Positions 42,249 to 51,239 of a stretch of 64,000 nucleotides of DNA are shown here, piece after piece. The notes under the pieces are model-generated. The model had not been told where the DNA came from. It made no database searches and was given only the letters and a program-made list of their open reading frames with translations. Numbering within the stretch: the first letter of the stretch is position 1; each line of letters begins with the position of its first letter. Source of the DNA: Victivallales bacterium (GTDB lineage: Bacteria; Verrucomicrobiota; Lentisphaeria; Oligosphaerales; Oligosphaeraceae); the NCBI GenBank assembly GCA_017617415.1, contig JAFZWH010000013.1, positions 1 to 64,000 of the forward strand, read 5' to 3'. A program made the position numbers and the translations under genes.

Positions 42249-43154
42249 ATGCAACAGGAAGCCCCAGTTTACTTTGACCGCGCCAGCGGTGAATTGCGGC
42301 AGGAGACCGTGTTGGGCGACAAGTGGCTGCGTTGGGCCTACTGCTCGCCCATCCACGGGCTGCTGCAATGGCCGCTCTTCGAATGCGCCGCCTTCTCGCG
42401 GATGATGGGCTGGTATCTGGACTCCCACGCTTCCGTCAAAAAAATCGAGCCCACCATCCAGGAGTTGAAAATCCCAATGGACGAGGCGGTGATGCCACCC
42501 GGCGGTTTTCGGTCCTTCAACGACTTCTTTGCGCGTGCGCTGAAGCCCGATGCTCGGCCATTGCCCGAAGACGAGTCACGGCTGATTTCTCCGGCGGATT
42601 GCCGTCTGACCGTCTATCCGGACATTCCGGCGGGCGTGGCGATTCCCGTGAAGGGCGTGCCGTTTTCGGTGACGGAACTGTTGGGGAATGAAGGCGCGCA
42701 GTATGTGCGTCAATTGGCGGGTGGAAGTCTGATGGTCTGCCGGCTCTGTCCCGCCGACTACCACCGCTACCATTTTCCAGATGTGGGAACTACCCTGAAA
42801 TACTGGCGTCTGCGTGGCAAATACCACTCCGTAAATCCCTTGGCGCTCTCGCTGGGCTTCAAGGTCTTCGCCGAAAATCTCCGCACCGTGCGAATCATGC
42901 AATTGGCACATTCAGCGGCACCCTGTGCGATGATTGCCGTCGGGGCCTTCGGCGTGGCTTCCATTCATGACCAGCCGGGTGACTGCTTCTCCCGTGGCGA
43001 CGAGGCGGGATTCTTCACCTTCGGAGGGTCCACCGTCATCATGGTCTTCCCCCCCAATACGGCGCGCTTCGACGACGACCTCATTGAACACAGCGCACAG
43101 GGCATTGAGACCCTCGTGAAGGTGAACTCTGCCATTGGTTTCTGGATTCATTGA
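42249..43154 (+). CDS. psd: Phosphatidylserine decarboxylase
   Basis: A 301-residue enzyme making phosphatidylethanolamine. Landmarks: GFRSFNDFFARALKPDARPL, ISPADCRLTVYPDI, CRLCPADYHRYHFPDVG, PCAMIAVGAFGVASIHDQPG and the C-terminal processing site F-G-G-S-T, where self-cleavage would form the pyruvoyl group (usual motif LGST). The start is the ATG at MQQEAPVYF with GGAG 12 bp upstream; a TTG 12 bp earlier is possible. Confidence 0.92.
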   Translation: MQQEAPVYFDRASGELRQETVLGDKWLRWAYCSPIHGLLQWPLFECAAFSRMMGWYLDSHASVKKIEPTIQELKIPMDEAVMPPGGFRSFNDFFARALKPDARPLPEDESRLISPADCRLTVYPDIPAGVAIPVKGVPFSVTELLGNEGAQYVRQLAGGSLMVCRLCPADYHRYHFPDVGTTLKYWRLRGKYHSVNPLALSLGFKVFAENLRTVRIMQLAHSAAPCAMIAVGAFGVASIHDQPGDCFSRGDEAGFFTFGGSTVIMVFPPNTARFDDDLIEHSAQGIETLVKVNSAIGFWIH

Positions 43155-43187
43155 TTTTGTTTATAATTTGTTTATAATAAAGGAGTT

Positions 43188-43982
43188 ATGATGAAAAAAA
43201 CACTTGCACTCCTAAGCCTTGCCCTGATGATGCTTCTGGTCGGTTGCGCCACCGCGCGGAAGGAGCCGGTGGACATCTTCGCCGTCAACCCGCATCGCCC
43301 GCCGGTGATGCCGGAGACCTACATGGTCCATCGCGTCTCCGAAAAAGTCGCCTCGGGGTTGCTTCTGGCGGGCTGGGAGGACTACCGGTGGGAGACCGCC
43401 GAGACGCTCACGCTCACGAATTTCCGTCCGGAGAGCAAATTCTACTACGTGACTGTCCAGGCGAAGTTCCTGCATGACGGCAAAAACATCTACGCGATTT
43501 ACCACACGGACAACGACCGCTTCGTCATCGCCACGCATTCCCTCAACAACTCGGATGTGTGCCTGGACACCTGCGTGGAGTTCTTCTTTCAGCCGCAGGG
43601 GGCCAAGTGGTACGGCAACTGCGAGTTCTCGCTGTCTGGCGCATATCTGACGATGTTCCACCCGGATGCGCAGAACCCCTGGATGGGCGAACGCTACCTT
43701 GCACCGGAGCATCAGGCGCTCGTGGAGATGTACAGTGCCTATCGGCGCATTATCTCGCCAGAGATGCCTGGGCCAGTCAAATGGACCATCAACTTCAAGA
43801 TCCCGATGGCGGCCTACGAACCCTACGGCGGACCGATAGGAGACCTCTCCGGTCAGAAGTTCATGGCGAACTTCTACCATTGCGCGGACCTCTCCAGCCA
43901 TCCGCGCTGGGTGAGTTGGGCGCCCCTGCCGTATCTTGCCTACCATATCCCCGAGTGCTTCCAGGAAATCATCTTCGAATAA
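43188..43982 (+). CDS. Lipoprotein with a CBM9-like domain
   Basis: A 264-residue lipoprotein (signal TLALLSLALMMLLVGC with lipobox LVGC) and a good Shine-Dalgarno (AAGGAG). The mature part resembles the CBM9/DOMON-like sugar-binding fold: YAIYHTDNDRF, NNSDVCLDTCVEFFFQP, WTINFKIPMAAYEPYGG and FMANFYHCADLSSHPRWVSW. Two Cys residues in the VCLDTCVEFFF motif are shared with the next gene. It probably binds a carbohydrate at the cell surface. Confidence 0.8.
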   Translation: MMKKTLALLSLALMMLLVGCATARKEPVDIFAVNPHRPPVMPETYMVHRVSEKVASGLLLAGWEDYRWETAETLTLTNFRPESKFYYVTVQAKFLHDGKNIYAIYHTDNDRFVIATHSLNNSDVCLDTCVEFFFQPQGAKWYGNCEFSLSGAYLTMFHPDAQNPWMGERYLAPEHQALVEMYSAYRRIISPEMPGPVKWTINFKIPMAAYEPYGGPIGDLSGQKFMANFYHCADLSSHPRWVSWAPLPYLAYHIPECFQEIIFE

Positions 43983-43984
43983 TT

Positions 43985-44002
43985 CGGATGTCTCGGATGT
44001 CC
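43985..44002. repeat. Two 9-bp units after the lipoprotein gene
   Basis: cggatgtct and cggatgtcc start 2 bp after the stop codon. Related to the 9-bp repeats at 12591 (reverse complement). Confidence 0.55.
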
Positions 44003-44050
44003 CAGGACCTGATTTAAACCTCTCTGCTGGCGTGGGCGCCAGCAGTACTC

Positions 44051-44078
44051 CCACCTCCCACCTCTCACCTCTCACCTT
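44051..44078. repeat. Heptamer array, GAGGTGA family on the minus strand
   Basis: Units ccacctc, ccacctc, tcacctc, tcacctt, exactly the reverse complement of the family at 1-35, ending 3 bp before the next start codon and therefore occupying its Shine-Dalgarno region. Confidence 0.85.
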
Positions 44079-44081
44079 CGT

Positions 44082-44768
44082 ATGGCTTTAGATGCCAAAT
44101 ACTTGGTCAAGAAGACCACGAATCCGCCGACCTTGGATGCCCTTTGGGATGATAGCGTCTGGGCGAATGCCGAGACCGTCCAAGTGGCGTGGGTGCATTC
44201 CGCCAGTGCGGACGCTCCGCGTCCCGTCGTCCAGGCAAAATTGCAGTATGATGCAGGAAATATCTACGGCATCTACAAGGTGGACGATGTCTCCGTGCGT
44301 GCCGTCAAGACCGTCTTCAACTCGGATGTCTGCCAGGACTCCTGCGTGGAGTTTTTCTTCCGTCCTGGCTATGACCAGGGACCCTACTTCAACCTGGAAA
44401 TGAGCATCGGTGGGGCGTGCCTTTCGTCGTTTATCCGCGACTGGACGCGTACCCCCACTGGCTTCGTGGACTTTACGCCACTCGCGCCAGAGGATGGACG
44501 ACTCCTCGGCGTAAGAAGCACTCGCCCTGGCGTCATTGACCCGGAAGAACACCGCCCGCAGACTTGGCAGATGCGCTTCCAGATTCCCATGACGGTGCTG
44601 GCAAAATATTGGGGGGCGCCGCTGACATTGCGCTCCGGCACGAAATGGAGCGCGAACTTCTACAAATGCGCCGACAAACTCGAATATCCGCATTGGATGG
44701 CCTGGCAGCCCCTCGAACCGCTGAATTTCCACCAGCCCAAATTCTTCGGGACACTGCTGTTTGAATAA
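44082..44768 (+). CDS. CBM9-like protein, paralogue of the preceding lipoprotein
   Basis: A 228-residue protein without a signal peptide. It shares the fold and motifs of the gene before it (YGIYKVDDVSVRAV, NSDVCQDSCVEFFFRPG, WQMRFQIPMTVLAKYWG, SANFYKCADKLEYPHWMAWQ). The two look like a tandem duplicate in which one copy is exported and the other is not. A heptamer array occupies its ribosome-binding region. The role is presumably carbohydrate binding or a DOMON-like module. Confidence 0.75.
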   Translation: MALDAKYLVKKTTNPPTLDALWDDSVWANAETVQVAWVHSASADAPRPVVQAKLQYDAGNIYGIYKVDDVSVRAVKTVFNSDVCQDSCVEFFFRPGYDQGPYFNLEMSIGGACLSSFIRDWTRTPTGFVDFTPLAPEDGRLLGVRSTRPGVIDPEEHRPQTWQMRFQIPMTVLAKYWGAPLTLRSGTKWSANFYKCADKLEYPHWMAWQPLEPLNFHQPKFFGTLLFE

Positions 44769-44778
44769 GTTGCCAAAA

Positions 44779-44804
44779 TTGTCATGATTTGTCAAGTTTT
44801 GTCC
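44779..44804 (+). repeat. 10-bp TTGTCA repeats upstream of the aldolase gene
   Basis: TTGTCA (44779), TTGTCA (44789) and TTGTCC (44799) with 4-bp spacers, one helical turn apart. A TATATT box (44826-44831) lies 21 bp further on. The same layout precedes the HTH-EIIA gene. Confidence 0.65.
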
Positions 44805-44900
44805 AGAAATTTCCGATTTTCGGTTTATATTAATGAATAGTACGACCGAGTGGCCGTGAGTTGGGTTTTCAATTCGGGGCTTGTCCCCGGGGAGGAAAGC

Positions 44901-46196
44901 GTGGAAAATCTGATGTATATGCATCCGCGCGACCAAATCGTGGAATTGATGGGTCGCATCTACGGCAATGGTCTGACCACCACCAGCGGCGGAAATCTCT
45001 CGATTTTGGATGCCGAGGGCAATATCTGGATTAGCCCGGCGAGTATCGACAAGGGCACGCTGCGCCGCGAGGACATCGTGTGCGTGAAGCCGGACGGCGA
45101 GATGCTGGGCCCGCACAAGCCTTCCAGCGAATTCCCGTTCCACCGCGACATCTATAAGTTGCGTCCGGACGTTCGGGCGATTGTCCACGCGCACCCGCCG
45201 ACACTGGTGAGTTTCTCAGTGGCGGGGCAGATTCCGAACACGGCGGTCTTCCCGACGGCGAAGTCGATCTGTGGCACGGTGGGCTATGCGCCCTACGAGG
45301 TGCCGGGCAGCGAGGCGTTGGGGCGCAACGTCTCGGCCGCCTTTGCGGAGGGGCACTCGACGATTCTTTTGGAGAACCACGGTACCTGCTGCGCCGGCAA
45401 CAGCCTGCTCCAGGCCTTCCAGCGCTTTGAGACGTTGGACTTCTGCGCCCGGCTGATTCTCGGCGGTCTGCGCATTGGCCAGCCGGTCTATCTCACCGAA
45501 CCCCAGATGGAATACTACGCCATTGACCGCAATGTGGACTTCCATGAGTTCGTGCCGGATAGCCGTACCTCTCAGGAGATGGAGATGCGCTATCAGATGG
45601 CGCTCCTCATCCGTCGCGCCTACCGCCAGCAACTCTTCACCAGCACCGAGGGCACCTTTGGCTGCCGTCTGGACAAGGACTCCTTCCTGGTCACCCAGCG
45701 CACTCTTGACCGCGGCACCATCCAGCCCGAGGACCTCGTGCTGGTGCGCGGACATCAGCATGAGACCGGCAAGAAGCTCTCGCGCGGCGCGTGGTTCATC
45801 AAGGCGATTTTCGATGCGAACCCCGACATCAACTCGGTGATTCTGGCGAATCCGCCGAATGTGATGGCATACGCGGTCACCCACGAGACCTTCGACCCGC
45901 GCGTGATTCCGGAGAGCTACATCCTGCTGCGCGAAGTGCCCACCTATCCCTTCGGGGAACACTTCCGCAATCTGGGCGAGGTCACCAAGACCATCTCGCC
46001 ACGCTATCCCGTGGTGCTTATCCAGAACGACTGCATGGTCACCACCGGCGCCACGCTGCTGCAGGCCTTCGACCGCCTGGAAGTCGCGGAATACTCCGCA
46101 CGGGCGACCATCGGCTGCAAGGCCCTCGGCGGCATGAAGCCCATCACCGACCAGGAAATCAAGGACCTGGTCAAGGCCTTCCATCTCGTGGAGTAG
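44901..46196 (+). CDS. Tandem class II aldolase/adducin-fold protein
   Basis: A 431-residue protein with two class II aldolase domains (about 5-215 and 225-430). Family members are Zn-dependent lyases or epimerases on sugar phosphates. The first copy keeps the zinc ligands: H96 and H98 in IVHAHPP and H160 in ENHGT. The second copy has NANPPN-like and QNDCM sequence at the same places, so its metal site is lost. The start is GTG with GGAGG 5 bp upstream; a further upstream GTG lacks one. Confidence 0.85.
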   Translation: MENLMYMHPRDQIVELMGRIYGNGLTTTSGGNLSILDAEGNIWISPASIDKGTLRREDIVCVKPDGEMLGPHKPSSEFPFHRDIYKLRPDVRAIVHAHPPTLVSFSVAGQIPNTAVFPTAKSICGTVGYAPYEVPGSEALGRNVSAAFAEGHSTILLENHGTCCAGNSLLQAFQRFETLDFCARLILGGLRIGQPVYLTEPQMEYYAIDRNVDFHEFVPDSRTSQEMEMRYQMALLIRRAYRQQLFTSTEGTFGCRLDKDSFLVTQRTLDRGTIQPEDLVLVRGHQHETGKKLSRGAWFIKAIFDANPDINSVILANPPNVMAYAVTHETFDPRVIPESYILLREVPTYPFGEHFRNLGEVTKTISPRYPVVLIQNDCMVTTGATLLQAFDRLEVAEYSARATIGCKALGGMKPITDQEIKDLVKAFHLVE

Positions 46197-46213
46197 ATCA
46201 GGGGAGAGCTGCG

Positions 46214-46320
46214 TCGTCTGACGTCTGTCGTCTGTCGTCCCGTCCGCCGTCCGCCGTCTGTCGTCCCGCCTGACGTCTGTCGTCTGTCGTCTGACGTCCC
46301 GCCTGACGTCTGACGTCCGT
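46214..46320. repeat. Heptamer array, GTCTGAC family
   Basis: About 14 units (gtctgac, gtctgtc, gtccgcc, gtcccgc) with 5-bp interruptions (ctgac). It starts 18 bp after the aldolase stop. Confidence 0.88.
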
Positions 46321-46345
46321 TAAGTCGCCCAATAGCGATTATATT

Positions 46346-46387
46346 AGCGGTGTTTCCGTTTTCGGGGGCGCCGCTTTTCTTTTTTTG
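46346..46387 (+). terminator. Terminator or attenuator immediately before trpB2
   Basis: AGCGGTGTTTCCG / CGGGGGCGCCGCT stem with a TTTT loop, followed by TTTCTTTTTTT. The T-run ends 20 bp before the trpB2 ATG, and a TATATT box (46340-46345) directly precedes the stem. It may end the aldolase transcript or act as an attenuator. Confidence 0.7.
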
Positions 46388-46407
46388 ACAAATCAGGAGA
46401 ACCAAAG

Positions 46408-47781
46408 ATGTCTGCTTTGAATTCCCAAGAGATTCCCTATAAGATTTATCTGTCGGAAGATGAACTGCCGAAGGCGTGGTACAACGTCCGCGCGGAGATG
46501 AAGAAGAAGCCCGCGCCTTTGCTGAATCCACAGACGCGCCAGCCAGTCACGCTGGATGAACTGAGCCAGGTCTTCTGCCGCGAACTGGCGAAGCAGGAAC
46601 TGGACGACGCCACGCCCTTCATTCCGATTCCCCAGCCGATTCTGGACTTCTACAGGATGTACCGTCCCTCGCCGCTGGTGCGGGCATTCTTTCTGGAGAA
46701 GGCGCTGAACACGCCGGCGCACATCTACTACAAGTTCGAGGGCAATAACACCTCCGGCAGCCACAAGCTCAACTCCGCCATCGCGCAGGCGTACTACGCC
46801 AAGCAGCAGGGGCTGACCAGCATCACCACCGAGACCGGCGCCGGCCAGAGGGGCACCGCGCTGTCGATGGCGTGCTCGTTCTTCGGGCTGAAATGCCATG
46901 TCTATATGGTGAAGTGCTCCTACGAGCAGAAGCCACACCGCCGCGAGGTCATGCGCACCTACGGCGCCGAGGTCACGCCGTCCCCCTCCAACACCACCGA
47001 GGTCGGCCGTGCGATTCTGGCGGCGCATCCGGACACCAACGGCAGCCTGGGCTGTGCAATCTCCGAGGCGGTCGAGACCGCCGTCAAGACGCCGAACTGC
47101 CGCTACACGCTGGGTTCCGTCTTGGCGCAGGTGCTGCTGCACCAGAGCATCATCGGCCTGGAGACGCAGACGGCGCTGAAGAAGTACGGCATCAAGCCGG
47201 ATATCATCATCGGCTGCGCAGGCGGCGGCTCCAACCTGGGCGGGCTAATCTCGCCCTTCGTGGCCGAGAAACTCCGGGGCGAGTCCGATTGCCGCATCAT
47301 CGCGGTGGAGCCGGCCTCTTGCCCGAGCCTCACCCGCGGCAAATACGCCTACGACTTCTGCGACACCGGTCGCGTCTGCCCGCTGGCCAAGATGTACACG
47401 CTGGGCTGCGACTACATACCGTCTCCCAGCCACGCCGGCGGACTGCGCTACCACGGCATGAGCTCCATCGTCTCCGAACTCTACGATCAGGGGCTGCTGG
47501 AGGCGCGTTCCGTCACGCAGGTCGAGGTCTTTGCGGCCGCCCGTCAGTTTGCGCGGGTGGAGGGAACGCTTCCGGCCCCCGAAAGCTCCCACGCCATCAA
47601 GGTCGCCATTGACGAGGCGCTCCGGTGCAAGGAGACCGGCGAGGCGAAGAACATCGTCTTCGGTCTGACGGGCACCGGATTCTTCGACATGTACGCCTAC
47701 GAGCGCTTCAACGACGGCGAGATGACCGACTACATCCCCACCGACGAGGAGCTCGAGGCGGCCGCCAGCCGACTGCCGTAG
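46408..47781 (+). CDS. trpB: Tryptophan synthase beta-like protein, TrpB2 type
   Basis: A 457-residue PLP enzyme. It belongs to the longer TrpB2 group, known by its N-terminal LSEDELPKAWYNVRAEM segment and by RPSPLVRAFFLEKAL. The PLP lysine is K120 in SGSHKLNSA; the phosphate loop GCAGGGSNLGG and the IAVEPASCPS block are present. It joins indole and serine to tryptophan, in some organisms without TrpA. No other trp genes lie in this window. AGGAGA lies 9 bp before the ATG. Confidence 0.9.
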   Translation: MSALNSQEIPYKIYLSEDELPKAWYNVRAEMKKKPAPLLNPQTRQPVTLDELSQVFCRELAKQELDDATPFIPIPQPILDFYRMYRPSPLVRAFFLEKALNTPAHIYYKFEGNNTSGSHKLNSAIAQAYYAKQQGLTSITTETGAGQRGTALSMACSFFGLKCHVYMVKCSYEQKPHRREVMRTYGAEVTPSPSNTTEVGRAILAAHPDTNGSLGCAISEAVETAVKTPNCRYTLGSVLAQVLLHQSIIGLETQTALKKYGIKPDIIIGCAGGGSNLGGLISPFVAEKLRGESDCRIIAVEPASCPSLTRGKYAYDFCDTGRVCPLAKMYTLGCDYIPSPSHAGGLRYHGMSSIVSELYDQGLLEARSVTQVEVFAAARQFARVEGTLPAPESSHAIKVAIDEALRCKETGEAKNIVFGLTGTGFFDMYAYERFNDGEMTDYIPTDEELEAAASRLP

Positions 47782-47800
47782 TCATCTCTGCCTTTCACCC

Positions 47801-48346
47801 ATGCTCTATTTCATAGCCGACACGCATTTCTTCCACGCGAACATCATCTCGCTGTGCCAACGGCCATTTGGCTCGGTGGAGGAGATGAACGAGACGATGA
47901 TTCGGAACTGGAATGAGCGTGTGGGGGAGGGGGATACCGTCTATGTCCTGGGGGACTTGTTCTTCAAATGTCCTGACGCCGAACTGATGGAGGCGGTGCT
48001 TGCGCGACTGAAGGGCAAGAAGCACCTGGTCGTCGGGAATCATGACGACTCCTGGATGGACAAGGTAAATCTGCGGCGGCACTTTCTCTCCGTGGGGCTT
48101 TTTCAGGAGGTCACGGCCAGTTTCGGGTTGCTGACGCTATGCCACTACCCCCTGCTGAGCTGGCGGCACGACCAGAAGAGTTATATGATCCACGGGCACA
48201 TCCATAACAACCGGAATGCGGACTACTGGACGTTGCTGCAAAAGCGGGAGCGGGTGCTGAATGCGGGCGTCGAGGTCAATGACTATCGCCCGGTCACCTT
48301 TGAGGAGCTTCTGGAGAACAACCGGCGGTTCAAATTGCTCCCCTGA
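47801..48346 (+). CDS. Calcineurin-like phosphoesterase
   Basis: A 181-residue metallophosphoesterase. The metal-binding motifs are in order: ADTHFFH, GDLFFK, VVGNHDDSW, LCHYPLLSW and IHGHIHNN. Size and pattern resemble small YfcE/phage-type phosphodiesterases. The substrate is unknown. It begins 19 bp after the trpB2 stop. Confidence 0.85.
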   Translation: MLYFIADTHFFHANIISLCQRPFGSVEEMNETMIRNWNERVGEGDTVYVLGDLFFKCPDAELMEAVLARLKGKKHLVVGNHDDSWMDKVNLRRHFLSVGLFQEVTASFGLLTLCHYPLLSWRHDQKSYMIHGHIHNNRNADYWTLLQKRERVLNAGVEVNDYRPVTFEELLENNRRFKLLP

Positions 48347-48485
48347 CCGCTGGACGACGCCTCTGACCTCCTTTGACTTCTATCAAGCAACTCGCTCATA
48401 AAACACGGATTTTGATATATCAGTATCTCCGCTCCGCCGTGTTCGTCGTCAGCCCATCCGTGACTGCCTCCGGCTACTTTTGCAA

Positions 48486-49832
48486 TTACCTCTTCTGGAT
48501 TTCGATATTTTTACGATGACTCCAGAGATAATATGCGGGGATGAGAATGACGCAGGCGCCAATCCAGGCCAGCGGCGAGGATAGGCAGACGCCGCGGTAA
48601 CCGATGAATTTCGGGAGAATCACCGCGCCGGACATGCGTCCCAAGAGTTCGATCACGGCGGCGACCAGCGGCCACAGGGGCAGGCCGACGCTCTGCATCA
48701 CATTGCGGTACACGAACATCGTGGCAATCGCGAAGTAGAAGGACACGACGGTCTGGAAGTAGATTCGGGCGAGACGAAGCACCTCGGCGTCGGGTTCCTT
48801 GAGGAAGAGTTGCGTCATCGCGTCATCTCCAAAATAGCAGATGATCCCTGCGATGAGGCACCAGGGAAGCGAGAGACCGAAGAGCGTCTGGGTGATGCCT
48901 TGACGGATGCGCTGGAACTGCTGTGCGCCGTAGTTTTGGGCGACGAAGGTCCCCAGGGCGATGCCGAAGGTGGGCAGCGGGTTCGAGAGAATCAGGCTGA
49001 TTTTGTTGGCGATGGTGATGCCGGCGACCGCCGTGGGACCGAAGTCGTTGACCGCGACCTGGAGGATGACAGCCCCCAGCGCGATGATGGAGAAGTGGAA
49101 ACCCATCGGGATGGCCTGCTTCAGAAGGTCGGAGTACATCCGGTTGTCGCTTTGCCAATCGGAACGGCGCAGCCGTAGGATGGGGAAGTGGCGCGAGACG
49201 AACCACAGGCAGCAGAGCGCGGAGAGTAGTTGGGAAAGCACGGTCGCCCACGCCGCGCCGGCCACGCCCATGCCGAAATGCAGAATGAAAAGCAGGTCCA
49301 GAAGGATGTTGACGACCGAGGAGAGGATGAGGAAGTAGAGCGGAGTACGGCTGTCGCCCAGGGCGCGGATGATGGCGGAGAGCGTGTTGTAGAAGAAGGT
49401 CGCGCCCAGACCGATGAAGAGAATGCGCAGATAGGTGACGGCATTCTCCAGCAGTTCTGGCGGGGTGCGCATGGCACGGAGCATCGTCCGGGTGCAGGGC
49501 ACGCAGATGGCGGTCAGGATGATGGTCGCGATGACCGAAAGGACTGCCGAGTGGGTGACGGAACGCCGAAGTCCCGCCTCGTCCTTTGCCCCAAAGCGCT
49601 GCCCGATGATGACGCCAAAGCCGCTGGACATCCCGAAGCAGAAGCCGATGATCGCGAAGACCAAGGCACCGACCGCACCGACGGAGGCCAGCGGGTTCGC
49701 CCCCAGCGTGCGTCCGACGATCAGCGTGTCCACCACGTTGTACAACTGCTGGAAGGCATTGCCAATCAGCAGCGGGATGGAGAATAGGAGAATCAGCTTC
49801 AGCGGATTCCCTTGGGTCATATCTTTGATCAT
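48486..49832 (-). CDS. MATE family efflux transporter
   Basis: A 448-residue membrane protein with about 12 helices and the two-fold MATE pattern: NAFQQLYNVVDTLIVGRTLG near the N-terminus, GASVGAVGALVFA-type helix, and the conserved LKQAIPMGFHFSIIALGAVI at the start of the second half. Members export drugs or metabolites using a cation gradient. Repeat element C starts 77 bp upstream of its start codon. Confidence 0.92.
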   Translation of the reverse strand: MIKDMTQGNPLKLILLFSIPLLIGNAFQQLYNVVDTLIVGRTLGANPLASVGAVGALVFAIIGFCFGMSSGFGVIIGQRFGAKDEAGLRRSVTHSAVLSVIATIILTAICVPCTRTMLRAMRTPPELLENAVTYLRILFIGLGATFFYNTLSAIIRALGDSRTPLYFLILSSVVNILLDLLFILHFGMGVAGAAWATVLSQLLSALCCLWFVSRHFPILRLRRSDWQSDNRMYSDLLKQAIPMGFHFSIIALGAVILQVAVNDFGPTAVAGITIANKISLILSNPLPTFGIALGTFVAQNYGAQQFQRIRQGITQTLFGLSLPWCLIAGIICYFGDDAMTQLFLKEPDAEVLRLARIYFQTVVSFYFAIATMFVYRNVMQSVGLPLWPLVAAVIELLGRMSGAVILPKFIGYRGVCLSSPLAWIGACVILIPAYYLWSHRKNIEIQKR

Positions 49833-49908
49833 CGGCCTAGAAGGGTAGTTGGAGGAAACAATGGCATGGCGGATTTTAGTATTGTCTTTATGTTTTGTTA
49901 ATCAGATT

Positions 49909-50064
49909 GTTATTTATTATTTTTATGAAAAAGGATAAGAAAACTAAGATTCCGTTTCCAAATCCGTGAGGCGACTTGCATTGTGCTGAAACAGGGTTAT
50001 AGTAACCACTGAAAGGGGTGGGGGCTTACCTCCCCAAATGGGACGCGCGTGCGCGTGAAGGAAT
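49909..50064 (+). repeat. Promoter-bearing interspersed repeat, copy C
   Basis: Shares gttatttattat and GAAAACTAAGATTCCGTTT with copy A and the GGCGACTTG and AAGGGGTGGGGG blocks with copy B. Promoter-like boxes: TTGCAT (49976-49981), 16 bp, TATAGT (49998-50003). The G-run and CCTCCCC can pair. A heptamer array begins at 50085. The promoter points to the plus strand, away from both flanking minus-strand genes, so it would transcribe mainly the array. Confidence 0.75.
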
Positions 50065-50084
50065 GACAGACCAGATGTCGAACC

Positions 50085-50174
50085 GTCTATCGTCTGTCGT
50101 CCGACGTCCCGCCCTGACGTCCGACGTCCGTCGTCTGACGTCCGACGTCCGTCGTCTGTCGTCCGACGTCCCGC
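50085..50174. repeat. Heptamer array, GTCCGAC family
   Basis: Twelve units (gtctatc, gtctgtc, gtccgac, gtccgtc, gtctgac, gtcccgc) with one 6-bp interruption (cctgac). It ends 14 bp before the EamA transporter stop. Confidence 0.9.
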
Positions 50175-50188
50175 ATTGGTTTCCTGCA

Positions 50189-51109
50189 TCATTTCCGTGC
50201 GGGAAGCAGTTGCGCCAGCAGGACGGCGGCGAGGATGGCGGCGCAGCCAATCAATTCGCGCAGGGTAAGAGTCTGCTTTAGGAACAGCCAGCCGCCCACC
50301 GCGCTGAAGACGGCCTCCAGGCTCATGAGCAAGGTCGCGATTGTCGGCTGGACGAACTTCTGCCCGACCACCTGAAGCGTATAGGCGACCCCGCTGGAGA
50401 GTACTCCGCAGAAGAGCAGCGGTCCCAGCGCGGCTTGGATGTCGTTGGCGTGGAAGGACTCGCCCAGAAACAACGCGACGGGCAGCGAGACCAGCCCCGC
50501 CGTCAGAAATTGCAGACAGGAAAGCCTTACGCAATCGACCTTTTGGACAAAATGGTCGATGGTCAGGATTTGAAAGGAGAACATGAGGGCGCAGGACAGC
50601 AGCCAGAGGTCACCGACTTCAAAGCCGGTGTGAATCGAGAGACCACACAGGAGTGCCAGCCCGACCAGCGCCAGCGCGACGGCCAGCCAGATACTCCACG
50701 CAACGCGGCGCTTCAGGAGCAGCCAGCCCAGCAATGGTACAATAATGATATATAGGGCGGTCAAGAAGCCCGCCTTCGCCGTGGTGGTGGACTGGATGCC
50801 GACCTGCTGGAGCATGCTCGCCACGCCCAGGAAGAAGCCGCACGCCCCGCCACCAAGCAGGAGGCATCGCCGTTCGGCGGGCGACTGGGCGTTTCCCCAG
50901 AGACTCGGTCGTTGATGTCCCAGCAGGTCCAGCAGAACAATGCAGGGCACCAACGCCAGTGCGCCGATGAAGGAGCGCAGGGCATTGAAGGAGCAAGGCC
51001 CCAGGTGCTTCATCCCGAGGGACTGCGCGGAGAAGGCGAAGCCCCAGATGAGCGCCGTCAGCAGCAGCGCCAGCACACCGAGGAGTTCTTTGCGTTTGGT
51101 GGAGTTCAT
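50189..51109 (-). CDS. EamA/DMT family transporter
   Basis: A 306-residue membrane protein with about 10 helices in two EamA halves: LGVLALLLTALIWGFAF, LGPCSFNALRSFIGALALVP, LLGWLLLKRRVAWSIW and LMSLEAVFSAVGGWLFLKQT. These proteins move metabolites or drugs. The start is the ATG at MNSTKRKEL; an upstream frame adds 24 unlikely residues. No ligand can be predicted. Confidence 0.88.
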   Translation of the reverse strand: MNSTKRKELLGVLALLLTALIWGFAFSAQSLGMKHLGPCSFNALRSFIGALALVPCIVLLDLLGHQRPSLWGNAQSPAERRCLLLGGGACGFFLGVASMLQQVGIQSTTTAKAGFLTALYIIIVPLLGWLLLKRRVAWSIWLAVALALVGLALLCGLSIHTGFEVGDLWLLSCALMFSFQILTIDHFVQKVDCVRLSCLQFLTAGLVSLPVALFLGESFHANDIQAALGPLLFCGVLSSGVAYTLQVVGQKFVQPTIATLLMSLEAVFSAVGGWLFLKQTLTLRELIGCAAILAAVLLAQLLPARK

Positions 51110-51239
51110 GAACGCTATCGGACAAACCTGAAAGGACAACTCATTAATATAATTTAACAAATCCTCCAAGTGCCAAAACACATTTATATTTAGGAGAAAA
51201 GCGATTTGTCACATTCCACTCCACCGCAAAGAGGTCATC

